A DNA stretch of 64,000 nt, taken from contig DIJC01000004.1 in assembly GCA_002421005.1 (NCBI GenBank), forward strand, positions 474,738 through 538,737. Reading direction: 5' to 3'. Within the stretch, counting starts at the first letter, position 1, and the number at the start of each line of letters is the position of its first letter. Origin of the DNA: Enterobacteriaceae bacterium UBA5654. GTDB lineage: Bacteria > Pseudomonadota > Gammaproteobacteria > Enterobacterales > Enterobacteriaceae. Shown piece after piece: positions 1 to 9,888 of the stretch. The notes beneath the pieces were generated by a model, which had not been told where the DNA came from, ran no database searches, and saw only the letters and a list, made by a program, of their open reading frames with translations. A program made the translations under genes and the position numbers.

Positions 1-194
1 AGCAAATCTGTTGCCAGATTATCGAAAGGGTCTCACTGTACCTGATAAAATTCGTTACGCAACTTTATTAGCATGCAAAAGCAAATCCTGCCACCTGACC
101 GCTTCACCGATACCCCTGTTTTTCTGGGGGAATATTTGCCCGCGAGCCGCGCACGACGTAGACTATTGCCAGTTTGCCTGAGGAGTAAAAAAAG

Positions 195-443
195 ATGAGT
201 GAAACCCAACCTGTCGATCGTCAGACGCTGCTGCTTGAAGCGAATAAACTTATTCGTGACCACGAAGATACGATGGCCGGTATTGAGGCCACTGGCGTCA
301 CCCAACGTAACGGTGTGCTGGTGTTTAGCGGCGAATATTATCTCGATGAACAGGGATTACCGACGCCGAAAAGTACGGCGGTGTTTAATATGTTTAAACA
401 TCTGGCCCACGTACTGTCCGAGAAATATCACCTGATCGATTAG
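195..443 (+). CDS. yciN: YciN, DUF2498 family small protein
   Basis: Small soluble protein of 82 residues, very close in length and sequence to E. coli YciN. Its function is not established. No signal peptide or membrane segment is visible. The ATG follows a GAGGAG ribosome binding site about 9 bases upstream. In E. coli yciN is divergent from topA, so the 194 bases to its left probably hold the shared upstream region with topA off the left edge on the minus strand. A strong hairpin follows the stop codon and separates it from the convergent sohB. Confidence 0.93.
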   Translation: MSETQPVDRQTLLLEANKLIRDHEDTMAGIEATGVTQRNGVLVFSGEYYLDEQGLPTPKSTAVFNMFKHLAHVLSEKYHLID

Positions 444-458
444 TCCTGCAGGGTTAAG

Positions 459-494
459 GGGCCGGGTGCGCGTCGTCCACCCGGCCCGCTATTT
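459..494 (+). terminator. Hairpin between convergent yciN and sohB
   Basis: A 10-bp perfect stem (459-468 with 478-487, 9-base loop) is followed by a short T tract at 491-494. It lies 15 bases after the yciN stop codon and probably serves as its terminator. Confidence 0.7.
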
Positions 495-499
495 TCAGG

Positions 500-1546
500 T
501 TACATCAGCGGTTTTTGGCCTCGCTGCCACCAGCGCAGCAGCAGACGATCCGCACTTTCCGCCGCGCTACCGGTCACGCGATCCAACAATTTTTTACGTT
601 GCAGATAGCGCACATTCAGTACGTCGCGCCCGTCCATCAACCCCAGCAGCAGTTCGTCGCTGGTGCTGATGGCATCAATCAGGCCGTTGTGCAGGGCCTG
701 GGTGCCGTACCAGTGTTCACCGGTCGCCACCTGGTCGATATCCAGTGTCGGGCGCATTTGCTTAACAAAATCTTTAAACAGCAGATGCGTTTCGTTGAGA
801 TCTTCGCGGAATTTCTGCCGCCCCTCCTCGGTGTTTTCTCCAAGCAGCGTCAGGGTCCGCTTATACTGCCCGGCGGTGTGCAGCTCGATGTCGATATCTT
901 TGTTTTTCAGGAAACGATTGAAGTTCGGCACCTGAGCCACCACGCCGATGGAGCCGATAATGGCGAACGGCGCGGAAACGATCTTATCCGCCACGCAGGC
1001 CATCATATAGCCGCCGCTGGCAGCCACTTTATCTACCGCGACGGTGAGCGGAACGTTGCGCTCGCGAATGCGCTGGAGCTGCGATGCCGCCAGCCCGTAG
1101 CCATGAACCACCCCGCCGGGGCTTTCCAGCCGCACAACCACCTGATCCTGCGGTTTCACCACCGCCAGCACAGCAGTGATCTCTTCACGCAGCGCGTTAA
1201 CTTCATGCGCGTCCATACTGCCTTTGAAATCCAGTACCCAGACGCGCGGTTTGTGCGGCGCGTTGCTCTCCCCCAGCTTCGCTTTCGCCTTTGCCGCTTT
1301 CGCCTCCTGCTTTAACTTTTTCTTGTGCGTTTTGTGCCACAGCTTTTGCTGGTGTTCATCCAGAATGGCTGCCGCCATGTTTTCCTGCATTTCTTTGTAC
1401 TGCTCACTCAGATTCGTCACGGTGAGTTCACCGCGTTGACGCTTCCGCTGCTTCAGATTAACAATCAGTACCGCAATAATGGCTATCGCCACGACCAGCG
1501 TGACGATTTTTGCCAGGAACAGACCATATTGAGAGAGTAATTCCAC
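500..1546 (-). CDS. sohB: Inner-membrane S49-family serine peptidase SohB
   Basis: Probable membrane-anchored protease of the signal peptide peptidase A family (S49), 348 residues against about 349 in E. coli. One N-terminal membrane segment (about residues 8-30) is followed by a Lys/Ala-rich charged linker (about 80-95) and the protease domain. The family motif DKVAASGGYMMA carries the predicted nucleophilic Ser, and the later GQYKRTLT segment supplies the predicted general-base Lys. In E. coli SohB acts as a multicopy suppressor of DegP loss; its physiological substrates are unknown. It is a single gene convergent with yciN and divergent from yciK. Confidence 0.95.
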   Translation of the reverse strand: MELLSQYGLFLAKIVTLVVAIAIIAVLIVNLKQRKRQRGELTVTNLSEQYKEMQENMAAAILDEHQQKLWHKTHKKKLKQEAKAAKAKAKLGESNAPHKPRVWVLDFKGSMDAHEVNALREEITAVLAVVKPQDQVVVRLESPGGVVHGYGLAASQLQRIRERNVPLTVAVDKVAASGGYMMACVADKIVSAPFAIIGSIGVVAQVPNFNRFLKNKDIDIELHTAGQYKRTLTLLGENTEEGRQKFREDLNETHLLFKDFVKQMRPTLDIDQVATGEHWYGTQALHNGLIDAISTSDELLLGLMDGRDVLNVRYLQRKKLLDRVTGSAAESADRLLLRWWQRGQKPLM

Positions 1547-1789
1547 GCTTCCACCTTGGTTAACATCGCTTACGTCTGGAACCAGTGTACAACACCCTTT
1601 CCGCCTCGTCTCTGGCAGACGTTAACGCTGCGAGGGCGCTTCAGAAACTTTTGCAACAGCATGAAATCGTTGCAAAGTATGAATGGCCCGGCACGCTCTC
1701 CGGCTGGCTGATTGAATTCGCGTGCTTTTTAGGGCATAAACCCTTTTTTACCGTTTGCCGTGGTCGCCCGGATCACAGGAGAAGACGCC

Positions 1790-2551
1790 GTGCATTACCA
1801 GCCCCAACGCGATTTACTACAAAACCGCATTATTCTTGTAACCGGAGCCAGCGACGGGATTGGTCGCGAAGCGGCGCTTACCTATTCCCGCTACGGGGCC
1901 AGCGTAATTTTACTTGGTCGCGACGATAACAAGCTGCGCGCCGTGGCGGATGCCATTGCGACGGAGGGGGGTCTGCCTGCGGCCTGGTTTACTCTCGACC
2001 TGCTGACCTGCACCGCACAGGATTGCGAGCATCTTGCCCAGAAGATTGCCGTCAACTTCCCCCGGCTTGACGGCGTGCTGCATAACGCGGGCCTGCTTGG
2101 CGATGTAGTGCCGATGAGCGAACAGCGGCCAGAGGTCTGGCAGCAGGTGATGCAGGTTAACGTTAACGGCACGTTTCTGCTGACCCAGGCACTTCTTCCT
2201 TTATTACTGCGTTCTGAATCCGGCTCGCTGGTGTTCACCTCCTCCAGCGTCGGTCGTCAGGGTCGCGCCCGCTGGGGCGCTTATGCCGTGTCCAAATTCG
2301 CCACCGAAGGCATGATGCAGGTGCTGGCGGAGGAGTATCAGAATCATCCACTGCGGGTGAACTGTATCAATCCCGGCGGCACCCGTACCGGAATGCGCGC
2401 CAGCGCCTTCCCGACCGAAGATCCGTCAAAACTGAAAACGCCCGCTGACATTATGCCGCTCTATCTATGGCTGATGGGCGACGACAGCCGCCGTAAAACC
2501 GGTATGACCTTTGACGCCCAGCCGGGGCGCAAACCGGGGATGGCACAATGA
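1790..2551 (+). CDS. yciK: YciK, short-chain dehydrogenase/reductase
   Basis: Classical short-chain dehydrogenase of 253 residues. The nucleotide-binding GASDGIG is at about 19-25, the NAG motif is in HNAGLLGD near residue 100, and the catalytic Tyr and Lys are in YAVSK near 170. The substrate is unknown. I chose a GTG start at 1790 because it follows AGGAG at 8-base spacing and gives the HYQPxxDLL N-terminus of E. coli YciK; an upstream in-frame ATG at 1760 would add ten unrelated residues. The stop codon overlaps the start of btuR (ATGA), so the two are translationally coupled. Confidence 0.93.
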   Translation: MHYQPQRDLLQNRIILVTGASDGIGREAALTYSRYGASVILLGRDDNKLRAVADAIATEGGLPAAWFTLDLLTCTAQDCEHLAQKIAVNFPRLDGVLHNAGLLGDVVPMSEQRPEVWQQVMQVNVNGTFLLTQALLPLLLRSESGSLVFTSSSVGRQGRARWGAYAVSKFATEGMMQVLAEEYQNHPLRVNCINPGGTRTGMRASAFPTEDPSKLKTPADIMPLYLWLMGDDSRRKTGMTFDAQPGRKPGMAQ

Positions 2552-3138
2552 GCGACGAACGTTATCAGCAGCGCCAGCAGCGGGTCAAAGAACAGGTGGA
2601 TGCCCGCGTAGCCGCCGCCCAGGACGAGCGCGGGATCGTCATCGTTTTCACTGGCAACGGCAAAGGCAAAACCACGGCAGCGTTTGGCACCGCGACCCGC
2701 GCGGTAGGACACGGTAAAAAAGTCGGCGTCATTCAGTTTATAAAAGGAACGTGGCCTAACGGCGAACGTAATTTACTGGAGCCGCACGGGGTGGAATTTC
2801 AGGTGATGGCGACCGGTTTTACCTGGGATACCCAGGATCGCGCCGCCGATACCGCTGCCTGCCTTGATGTCTGGCAGCACGCCCGGCGAATGCTGGCGGA
2901 TGACTCGCTCGATATGGTGCTGCTTGATGAACTGACGTATATGGTGGCTTATGATTATCTGCCGCTGGCGGACGTTCTGACGGCGCTGAACTCGCGCCCG
3001 GTCAACCAGACGGTGATTATTACCGGTCGCGGCTGTCATCGGGAGATCCTCGATCTGGCGGATACGGTCAGTGAACTCCGTCCGGTAAAGCACGCGTTTG
3101 AGGCGGGGATTAAAGCGCAGAGGGGAATTGATTATTAA
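2548..3138 (+). CDS. btuR: Cob(I)alamin adenosyltransferase BtuR/CobA
   Basis: ATP:corrinoid adenosyltransferase of 196 residues, the same length as E. coli BtuR. It transfers the 5'-deoxyadenosyl group of ATP to cob(I)alamin to make adenosylcobalamin, in salvage or de novo B12 metabolism. The P-loop GNGKGKTT is at residues 36-43, followed by conserved VGVIQFIKG and LLDELTYM segments. The start codon overlaps the yciK stop by four bases, which indicates an operon. A GC-rich hairpin follows the gene. Confidence 0.97.
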   Translation: MSDERYQQRQQRVKEQVDARVAAAQDERGIVIVFTGNGKGKTTAAFGTATRAVGHGKKVGVIQFIKGTWPNGERNLLEPHGVEFQVMATGFTWDTQDRAADTAACLDVWQHARRMLADDSLDMVLLDELTYMVAYDYLPLADVLTALNSRPVNQTVIITGRGCHREILDLADTVSELRPVKHAFEAGIKAQRGIDY

Positions 3139-3167
3139 AAAAGACTGGCCCGGCAAGCGCCGGGCCA
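3137..3167 (-). terminator. Hairpin between convergent btuR and rluB
   Basis: A 9-bp perfect stem TGGCCCGGC/GCCGGGCCA (3146-3154 with 3159-3167, loop AAGC). On the minus strand it is followed by six T residues (3137-3142), so it fits a rho-independent terminator for rluB and may also serve btuR. Confidence 0.75.
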
Positions 3168-3174
3168 TACGAAC

Positions 3175-4050
3175 TTAACCGTTGCTGCGACCACCACCGG
3201 AGCGACGACCGCCGCCCACCTGAGTATGGCGTTTCACCGCACGGCGGATCTGATTCGCTTTCATCTTACGACGATCTTTTTCTACCGCCACTTTTGATTC
3301 GGTTTCCGGCTTCAGGCCAACCAGCTCACGCAGATAGTTAGTCTGCGGCAGGCCCAGTTCGGTCCAGCCGCCGCGCGGCAGGCCTTTCGGCAGCGGAATA
3401 TCACCGTAGCGCACGCGGATCAGGCGGCTAACCTGCACGCCTACCGCTTCCCACAGGCGACGCACTTCACGGTTGCGGCCTTCGGTCAGGGTGACGTTGT
3501 ACCACTGGTTAATCCCTTCGCCGCCGCTGAATTTGATGGTTTTGAACGCTGCCGGGCCGTCTTCCAGCTGCACGCCGCGCCCCAGATCGCGCACTTTCGC
3601 TTCGTCAACCTGACCAAACACGCGTACCGCGTACTCACGTTCAACTTCACGGCTGGGATGCATCAGACGGTTTGCCAGTTCGCCATCGGTGGTGAACAGC
3701 ATCAGACCGCAGGTGTTAACGTCCAGACGACCGACGGCAATCCAGCGCGCGCCGCGCAGTTTTGGCAGACGGTCAAATACGGTTGGACGCCCTTCCGGGT
3801 CGTTACGGGTACAGAGTTCGCCTTCCGGTTTGTAATAGGCCAGCACGCGACAGATTTGCTCGGCGGATTCTTTCACCGAAATCAGATGTCCGTCGAGGCG
3901 GATTTTTAACGCGGGGGTCACTTCTACGCGGTCGCCCAGCGTGGCGATTTTACCGTCAACGCTAACGCGGCCTGCTTCAATAATGGATTCAATTTCACGA
4001 CGGGAGCCGTGGCCAGCGCGTGCCAGCACTTTCTGTAGTTTTTCGCTCAT
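3175..4050 (-). CDS. rluB: 23S rRNA pseudouridine(2605) synthase RluB
   Basis: RsuA/RluB/E/F-type pseudouridine synthase, 291 residues. An S4 RNA-binding domain covers about residues 3-60 and is followed by the catalytic domain with the family motif [14 protein letters not shown], whose Asp110 is the predicted nucleophile. The C-terminus is a basic Gly/Arg-rich tail typical of RluB. In E. coli the enzyme modifies U2605 of 23S rRNA. In E. coli the gene lies next to yciQ and yciO; here a PTS/mannosidase operon occupies that place. Confidence 0.96.
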   Translation of the reverse strand: MSEKLQKVLARAGHGSRREIESIIEAGRVSVDGKIATLGDRVEVTPALKIRLDGHLISVKESAEQICRVLAYYKPEGELCTRNDPEGRPTVFDRLPKLRGARWIAVGRLDVNTCGLMLFTTDGELANRLMHPSREVEREYAVRVFGQVDEAKVRDLGRGVQLEDGPAAFKTIKFSGGEGINQWYNVTLTEGRNREVRRLWEAVGVQVSRLIRVRYGDIPLPKGLPRGGWTELGLPQTNYLRELVGLKPETESKVAVEKDRRKMKANQIRRAVKRHTQVGGGRRSGGGRSNG

Positions 4051-4227
4051 GGAGCTTCCTTTAGGTGTCGCCTTCCCAGGCGTCGACTGGAGAGTTAAAG
4101 TCTTTTAAAATCAATGAATTAGCATGATTTAGTGGCTGCTATTATACGCACTTTTCCCCGCATTGTAACCTCTTTTATTCGCAAGCAGAGGGCCACGCCC
4201 GGACAATTAATTATTCTGCCCTCCGCG

Positions 4228-6135
4228 TTATAAAAAATACTTTTTTGAAATCGCCATAAATTCGGCATAGCTCTGACTTTTGCTTAAGGTGTCAATAACG
4301 TCGTTATCCAGAATATTGGTCAAATAATCATAAATATGCATACTGTCAATAAACGCATCTTCGCTAATTGCCAGCATAAAAACCAGCTTCACCGTCTTGC
4401 CGGGGTCCCATTCGATCCCTTCAGGAAATATCGCCACCGTCACCATCGTGCTGAGCGCCAGCAGCCCCAGCGGGTGCGGGATCGCCAGTTTATCGTCCAG
4501 CAGCGTGGAGGCATATGACTCCCGCTCCAGCACCGATTGCAGATAGTTTTCGTCCACCCTGCCCTTTATTCGCAGGTGCAACGCCAGCAGGTTGATAACC
4601 GATTCTTTGGTATTTTCCGTTCCCGGCAATATAAAGAAATGCTCCTGCGAGAAATAATTAAGCATGGTGGCGGGCGAAGTATTGTCGGTGATTAAATAAT
4701 ATTTTATTTTTTCTAACTCCCAGCGCTGCGGCAGGGGCGTCAGACTGATCACCCGACGATTTTTCTCCGCTATGGAAGCCATGCTAATAACAATGTTTTC
4801 GTTAATTTCCGCCATGGCATTGTATTGCTCGACAGAAAGGCATTGCGAAATTAACAGGTCGGGATAGACCTTAATGATTTTCTGGCAGACCACCCGCGTG
4901 GCGGCCAGTCCCTGATCGCTGACGATAAGCGCGGTCATGTGGTTCGCCGCGCCAGAGTCCGGCGCGTCAAGGATCGCCCCGATATGCATCACCAGATAAC
5001 CTATTTCATCATCGTTGACGCTACTGGTGAATAAATGCTCCATCTCACTGAAGGCCGCGAGGGTCATCTCATACATTAACGGATAGTGGCGTTTAATCTG
5101 ACCGATCAGCGGATTAATAATGCGGATACCGTTGTTAATTCTGATCCGCATGGCTTTGATATGGTCGAGAAGATTTTTTCTCGTCACCGCATCGTAGCTG
5201 ACTTCGCAATACCAGGCGGTGCTGACATAGCTGAGAAAATGGTTCATCACCGCCATTTCGGTATCGTACAAGCCCGCTTCCTGTATGCCGGGCGGCAGCA
5301 CCGGGCAGAATGCGGCAAGATGCATTGCCAGGTAGTCGACTTCACCGCTCACCGAGGCGGTCTGGATTTCAGGCATCAGATGAGAAATGAGTTCGCTGGC
5401 GGTGCTGCGCCATACCGGTTCGGCAAGCGTGAATTCAAAGTCAAACAGCCAATGCCCTTGCCGAATTCGCTCGCAGGCAATGGCGCACACCAGCGTGAAA
5501 AACCGCAGATTCACATCGCTGAACGCAAAGCCGTGCCGGGTAAGATACTGGCTAACGGCGTGTTTCATCTCCTGCACGCAGAGAAGAGGATGAAACAGGA
5601 TCTGAAACTCGTCCTCAGTTTCCCTGACGCTTAGCAGGTGTTCGTACAGGCAGCGGCGCAGGGCAATTTCGCTGCCCTGTAGACGAAAACTGTCCCCGCC
5701 GTCGGCAATGATTGCGATGTCGTACAGGCTAAAATGGCGCTTCAGCAGCGCGATATCATTACGCAGACTGTAGATGCTGATGTACCACTCGGCTTCCAGC
5801 ACCGCCAGCGATACCCCCTGCGTATGCGCCAGCAGCGCCGTCAGCAGCGCGTGACGCCGGGCGGCGGCAGTGCGTATTTCCTTCCACGGCTGGCGCGCCA
5901 CGTCCAGTAAATGCGCCAGCCCTGGCGCATTATCTACCTGAATTTGTACGCCCTTTTTACGATCGTGAATGAGACGGTTACCTGAAGCGGAAAGAAGTTC
6001 GCTAATCTCTTTGAGATCGCTGCGAATAGTGCGCGTTGAGACCTCCATTTCCCGCGCCAGAGACGCCTGCGTCACGTTACCTTCCGCGATCCGCAGAAAA
6101 ATGTCCCTGATCCGTTTGTAGTGAAACAGTCTCAT
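4228..6135 (-). CDS. PRD-domain PTS-responsive transcription regulator (LicR/MtlR-like)
   Basis: A 635-residue regulator with an HTH domain at about 15-40, a second HTH/Mga-like region at about 105-140, PRD1 at about 180-280 (His272), PRD2 at about 290-395 (His384), an EIIB-like domain at about 400-490 and an EIIA-like domain from about 500 with His554 in AIPHP. This domain order is that of LicR/MtlR DNA-binding activators rather than the RNA-binding BglG antiterminators. In the EIIB-like domain the usual phospho-Cys position reads VSDQGLAAT, so Ser406 seems to replace Cys. It is the last gene of the operon, four bases after the mannosidase. I infer that it controls this operon in response to substrate phosphorylation state. 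Confidence 0.85.
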   Translation of the reverse strand: MRLFHYKRIRDIFLRIAEGNVTQASLAREMEVSTRTIRSDLKEISELLSASGNRLIHDRKKGVQIQVDNAPGLAHLLDVARQPWKEIRTAAARRHALLTALLAHTQGVSLAVLEAEWYISIYSLRNDIALLKRHFSLYDIAIIADGGDSFRLQGSEIALRRCLYEHLLSVRETEDEFQILFHPLLCVQEMKHAVSQYLTRHGFAFSDVNLRFFTLVCAIACERIRQGHWLFDFEFTLAEPVWRSTASELISHLMPEIQTASVSGEVDYLAMHLAAFCPVLPPGIQEAGLYDTEMAVMNHFLSYVSTAWYCEVSYDAVTRKNLLDHIKAMRIRINNGIRIINPLIGQIKRHYPLMYEMTLAAFSEMEHLFTSSVNDDEIGYLVMHIGAILDAPDSGAANHMTALIVSDQGLAATRVVCQKIIKVYPDLLISQCLSVEQYNAMAEINENIVISMASIAEKNRRVISLTPLPQRWELEKIKYYLITDNTSPATMLNYFSQEHFFILPGTENTKESVINLLALHLRIKGRVDENYLQSVLERESYASTLLDDKLAIPHPLGLLALSTMVTVAIFPEGIEWDPGKTVKLVFMLAISEDAFIDSMHIYDYLTNILDNDVIDTLSKSQSYAEFMAISKKYFL

Positions 6136-6139
6136 GTTT

Positions 6140-8770
6140 TCACCCTATTTCGACATACAGCGTCTGGAGATCCGCTGGCTGAAGCGCCTCCCTTTTCGGC
6201 ATCGGCGTTTGCTCGTCCAGCATCACGTTGCAACCGTTGGCAAAGGCCGGGATTTGCACGGTGGAACTGAGCGTGGGATTGTAAAAGCGGAAGATATAGC
6301 CCGCCCCCCGCTCCGCGCATTTCACCACGCTGACCAGCGCATCGCTGGCCTGCGACGGCAGATCGATCAGGCTGTGCTGGCGCGGGAAGTGACGCTCTTC
6401 ATCACTCAGGCAAAAGCGCAGCCGACCATTCAGGAAGTCGCTGTCCTGGTAAACCGGGAAAGCGGTGAGCAGGTTTTTGGAGATCCGCGCCGACTGTGAG
6501 CCATCAAAACTGCCACTCCAGCTTCGCCAGGCAAAAGAGAACGTGAGCCTGCCCGGGAGCTGAGCATCCGGGGTTTCGACTACCGTCTCCCCCGACGCGC
6601 GTCCCGGCCGGAACAGCAGATCCTGTTTGCCCATAAAGCCGAAGGTGCGGAACAGGGTCAGGGAGAGGGTATCGAAATGATCGCCGACAATTTCATACTC
6701 GCGCACGCCGTTGGTGTGAAGGCTAATGCCGTGATCATGGTCATGTAAATTCACAAAGCTCTGCATCGGCTCAATGGCAATCGGTTTTTCCTGCCATTTT
6801 TCGCGCTCCCAGACCGCCAGCGATGCACGGCGGGCAACCGGGCGCGTTATCGCACCGAAAAGCTGATCCGCGCAGGAAACGCTGGCCATGATATCGGTGG
6901 CAAAATGGACGCACAGACGGTGGCTTAAGACGGTGTTATCCACGCTGACCTCGAAGCGGATCGCATCGTCCGTTTGCAACGTCACCGTGACCGCCAGCCG
7001 CAGCGCCGCCGATGCCAGCCCCTGCGCCCTCTCCTCCAGGTTTTTCGGCACCGTCAGCAGGTACTCAAGATGCAGAGACTGCTGTAAGTCGTCGCTCTGC
7101 CGCGACTGGCTCACCAGGCAACCGTCGGATGAAACCCGCATGTCCTGGCGCGGCGGCGAGTAATTGTACGAATCCCCGTCATCGCCGTTTTCCACAAAGC
7201 GCATCTGTCGCGAATAACGTTTACCGCTGGCCTTGTGGAGGATGGTCAACAGTCCGTCATCCTCAACCACAATGTGATAAAAGGCGTTGTCAATGTGGCC
7301 TTCGGTATCGGTCGCGATCGGGCTTGCGCCGTCGCCATCAAACGCCAGATGCCAGCGGGTATAGCCCAGCGCCGGAAGCGTGCTGCTGCCGACTCTCAGC
7401 CGCGTGCGGTACACTTTCTCCGGTTTGTGCCAGGGCTTGCCGGGATCGAGGCGGATAGTCTGATTAAGCACGTATTCCGTCAGGTCCCGTTGCGCCTCGA
7501 TCACATACGGCAGCGCGTTGCCAGCGCCATCGCGGAGGGTAAACGGAATGCCGGGCAGCCATGCCTCAAAGGTGATCTGCGGCGATGCCGGATGGGTCAG
7601 CGGATTAAACACCGTGAAGGTAAAATCATGCGCTCGCGGGATGCGAATGCTGATCAGCCGGGTTTGCATTTCCAGCAGGTTACGGGCTAAATCCCCGGCC
7701 TGACGGTAGCGGGCAGCGATATCCCGGTTGGTTTCATCGCTGTTGCAGCCGCCGATGCTGTCATGCGCGGCGTTATAAAACATCAGCTTCCAGATATCGG
7801 CGACGATCCGCGCGGGATACTCCAGTCCCAGACTGCGGCCAATCGCCAGCACGGGCTCAAGGGTGTTGACCAGCAGCGCTTCGATGTCGTTATTCATCTG
7901 CTTGAGATCGGCCCGGCAGGAAAAGATCGTTTTATGAATGCGCGAATGTTTGGCTTCGGTCAACTCGCCATGCAACACCGACGCATCCACCGCCTCTTCT
8001 TCCAGCATCTGCACGAACGCCTGCGGACTGGCGATCTGATAGTGGCGCTGGTCGTCACAGGCATTGAACTGCGCGACTAATTGCGGCAGGTTTTCGCGGA
8101 TCGGAGCCTGATCAAAACCGTGCGGATACAGCAAGTGCGCACGCGGACTGCGCGCCTCAACAGGTGCCATTTTTTGATCGAGAAACGCTTTCATACTGGC
8201 AGGCGTTTCATCCAGCAGCCCGCCGTAGTGGTAGCCCCAGGGCATCTGCACGGCGAAGACCTGCTCGCCGTTATCGCCGCGCCAGTAAAACTCGGTTTCA
8301 TGCAGCGTGTTGTCGGCAATTCCCCGCCAGAACAGCGCATGGCGGATGCCGAACTGTCGGTAAATCTGCGGCATATTACCGCCGAGGCCAAAACAGTCCG
8401 GCACATAGCCGAGCATCATCGCGCCGCCCAGCGCCTCGCTTAAGGTAATGCCATAGTAAAGATTGCGCACCACCGACTCCTGGTGGATCACTAACTGGTC
8501 GGTTTGCGTATACCACGGGCCGGTCAGCAGGCGTTTTTCGGCAATCAACCGGCATAAAATGTCCCGGTCTTCTGGTGCCCACTGTAAATAACTTTCCACC
8601 AGCGCGGTCTGCGCATCCAGCAGATAGCACGGAAAATCAGGATTGTTATCAAGAACGCGAATGACGTTTTTCACATGATTAAAAAGATAAACCCGCGAAC
8701 GTGACGAGGTGAAATACCACTCCTGATCCCAGTGGGTATGGCTATATAAATGAACCGTTTTATTCTTCAT
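6140..8770 (-). CDS. Glycoside hydrolase family 38 alpha-mannosidase (MngB-like)
   Basis: An 876-residue GH38 enzyme, close in length to E. coli MngB (877). The metal-binding HTHWDQEW begins at residue 11, and the nucleophile motif YVPDCFG places the catalytic Asp at 125. NAAHDSIGGCNSDE matches the MngB NHAHDSIG segment. MngB hydrolyses 2-O-(6-phosphomannosyl)-glycerate delivered by its PTS. Here the enzyme is encoded with separate fructose-family EIIA, EIIB and EIIC, so it probably cleaves a phosphorylated alpha-mannoside in the cytoplasm. The identity is not close enough for me to assign mannosylglycerate as substrate. No signal peptide is visible. Confidence 0.9.
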   Translation of the reverse strand: MKNKTVHLYSHTHWDQEWYFTSSRSRVYLFNHVKNVIRVLDNNPDFPCYLLDAQTALVESYLQWAPEDRDILCRLIAEKRLLTGPWYTQTDQLVIHQESVVRNLYYGITLSEALGGAMMLGYVPDCFGLGGNMPQIYRQFGIRHALFWRGIADNTLHETEFYWRGDNGEQVFAVQMPWGYHYGGLLDETPASMKAFLDQKMAPVEARSPRAHLLYPHGFDQAPIRENLPQLVAQFNACDDQRHYQIASPQAFVQMLEEEAVDASVLHGELTEAKHSRIHKTIFSCRADLKQMNNDIEALLVNTLEPVLAIGRSLGLEYPARIVADIWKLMFYNAAHDSIGGCNSDETNRDIAARYRQAGDLARNLLEMQTRLISIRIPRAHDFTFTVFNPLTHPASPQITFEAWLPGIPFTLRDGAGNALPYVIEAQRDLTEYVLNQTIRLDPGKPWHKPEKVYRTRLRVGSSTLPALGYTRWHLAFDGDGASPIATDTEGHIDNAFYHIVVEDDGLLTILHKASGKRYSRQMRFVENGDDGDSYNYSPPRQDMRVSSDGCLVSQSRQSDDLQQSLHLEYLLTVPKNLEERAQGLASAALRLAVTVTLQTDDAIRFEVSVDNTVLSHRLCVHFATDIMASVSCADQLFGAITRPVARRASLAVWEREKWQEKPIAIEPMQSFVNLHDHDHGISLHTNGVREYEIVGDHFDTLSLTLFRTFGFMGKQDLLFRPGRASGETVVETPDAQLPGRLTFSFAWRSWSGSFDGSQSARISKNLLTAFPVYQDSDFLNGRLRFCLSDEERHFPRQHSLIDLPSQASDALVSVVKCAERGAGYIFRFYNPTLSSTVQIPAFANGCNVMLDEQTPMPKREALQPADLQTLYVEIG

Positions 8771-8790
8771 GATGCTGCCTCGCCGGGAAA

Positions 8791-9888
8791 TTAATCGAAT
8801 CGGATTTCAATATCGTCAACCGCGCTCTGTGGGGCGGCGGTTTCGTCATCGTTAAAATTCACCAGCAGGTTGGCGCCCACCGCAATAACGACGGTGCCGA
8901 CTAACGCGCCGATAAAATAAGCCCACGGATGACCAACGGTGAAACCGCCGTACAGACCGCCGAGCGGCGGCATAATCGGATAAGCTTTAAACAGCGCGAC
9001 GCAAACCGCACCGAGCACGCCCGCCAGCACGTTAAGCGGGATCAGCCGCGCCGGGTTTTTGAGGGTAAACGGGATAGCGCCCTCCGATATGCCGAGGATG
9101 CCCATGATCACCCCACCATTTCCCGCCTCTTTTAGCGTCTGGCTGAAATTGCCGGGGCGCAGGAAACGCGCAGCCGCATAGCCAAGCGGCGGAATGATAA
9201 TCGCCACGTTAACCAGAATGGCAGGCAGGTAAACGCCGCTGAGAAACAGCACGTTGGCGGTGCCCCACGCCGCTTTGTTCACCGGTCCGCCAAGGTCGAA
9301 GCAGATCATGCCGCCGAGTACGGCTGCCAGCACCACCGTGCTGGTGCCATCCTCGGTCATGCTTTGCACCCAGGCCATCAGCGCGAGGTTGATCCAGCTA
9401 AGCGCATCACCCAGCAGCAGGCGCATCACCAGCACCTGAAGCCCGACGGTAATAAAGGGCAGAATAATCAGCGGGACGGAGCTTGCCGCCGAGCCTTCAA
9501 TGCGAATTTTCCGCGCCACCCACTCGGAGGAATAACCGGCCAGCAGACCGCCGAGGATCGCGCCTAAAAATCCCGATCCGGTCAGGGAAGCGATAAGCCC
9601 GGCGGTGAAACCGGCAGCCAGCCCTTTTTTTCCGGCAATGGAAAAGGCAACGTAGGCACCGAGAACATAATTCATCAGGCCGATAATTTTAAAACCGATA
9701 TCCTGGGTCAGATACAGCCAGTGTTTCATTCCTTCACTGTCGGCAAAAGCGTCCAGATTAGATTCGCCAAACATCAGGCCAATAATTTTTGCCACCGCCA
9801 CCATCAGCGAACCGGCAATAATAATCGGTAGCGCGTAGGAAATACCGGTCATCAGATGGTTCTTAACGTCATTCAGCATTTTGTTCAT
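8791..9888 (-). CDS. PTS fructose-family EIIC permease
   Basis: Membrane permease component of 365 residues with about nine hydrophobic segments and the fructose-family EIIC hallmark GISEGAIPF. It moves sugar across the inner membrane while it is phosphorylated by the partner EIIB. The start overlaps the EIIB stop by four bases, and the mannosidase follows 20 bases after its stop. E. coli MngA is one polypeptide with A, B and C domains; here the three domains are separate genes. Confidence 0.9.
   Translation of the reverse strand: MNKMLNDVKNHLMTGISYALPIIIAGSLMVAVAKIIGLMFGESNLDAFADSEGMKHWLYLTQDIGFKIIGLMNYVLGAYVAFSIAGKKGLAAGFTAGLIASLTGSGFLGAILGGLLAGYSSEWVARKIRIEGSAASSVPLIILPFITVGLQVLVMRLLLGDALSWINLALMAWVQSMTEDGTSTVVLAAVLGGMICFDLGGPVNKAAWGTANVLFLSGVYLPAILVNVAIIIPPLGYAAARFLRPGNFSQTLKEAGNGGVIMGILGISEGAIPFTLKNPARLIPLNVLAGVLGAVCVALFKAYPIMPPLGGLYGGFTVGHPWAYFIGALVGTVVIAVGANLLVNFNDDETAAPQSAVDDIEIRFD

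Noticed and set aside
515..1315. Long plus-strand open frame opposite sohB (266 codons)
   Set aside because: It is antisense to a full-length, conserved protein, has no ribosome binding site, and its translation has no recognisable family features; similar shadow frames lie opposite other GC-rich genes here.
1585..1929. Possible small gene between sohB and yciK
   Set aside because: Most of the frame overlaps yciK out of frame, no good ribosome binding site, and the encoded sequence turns into an Arg-rich run typical of non-coding translation.
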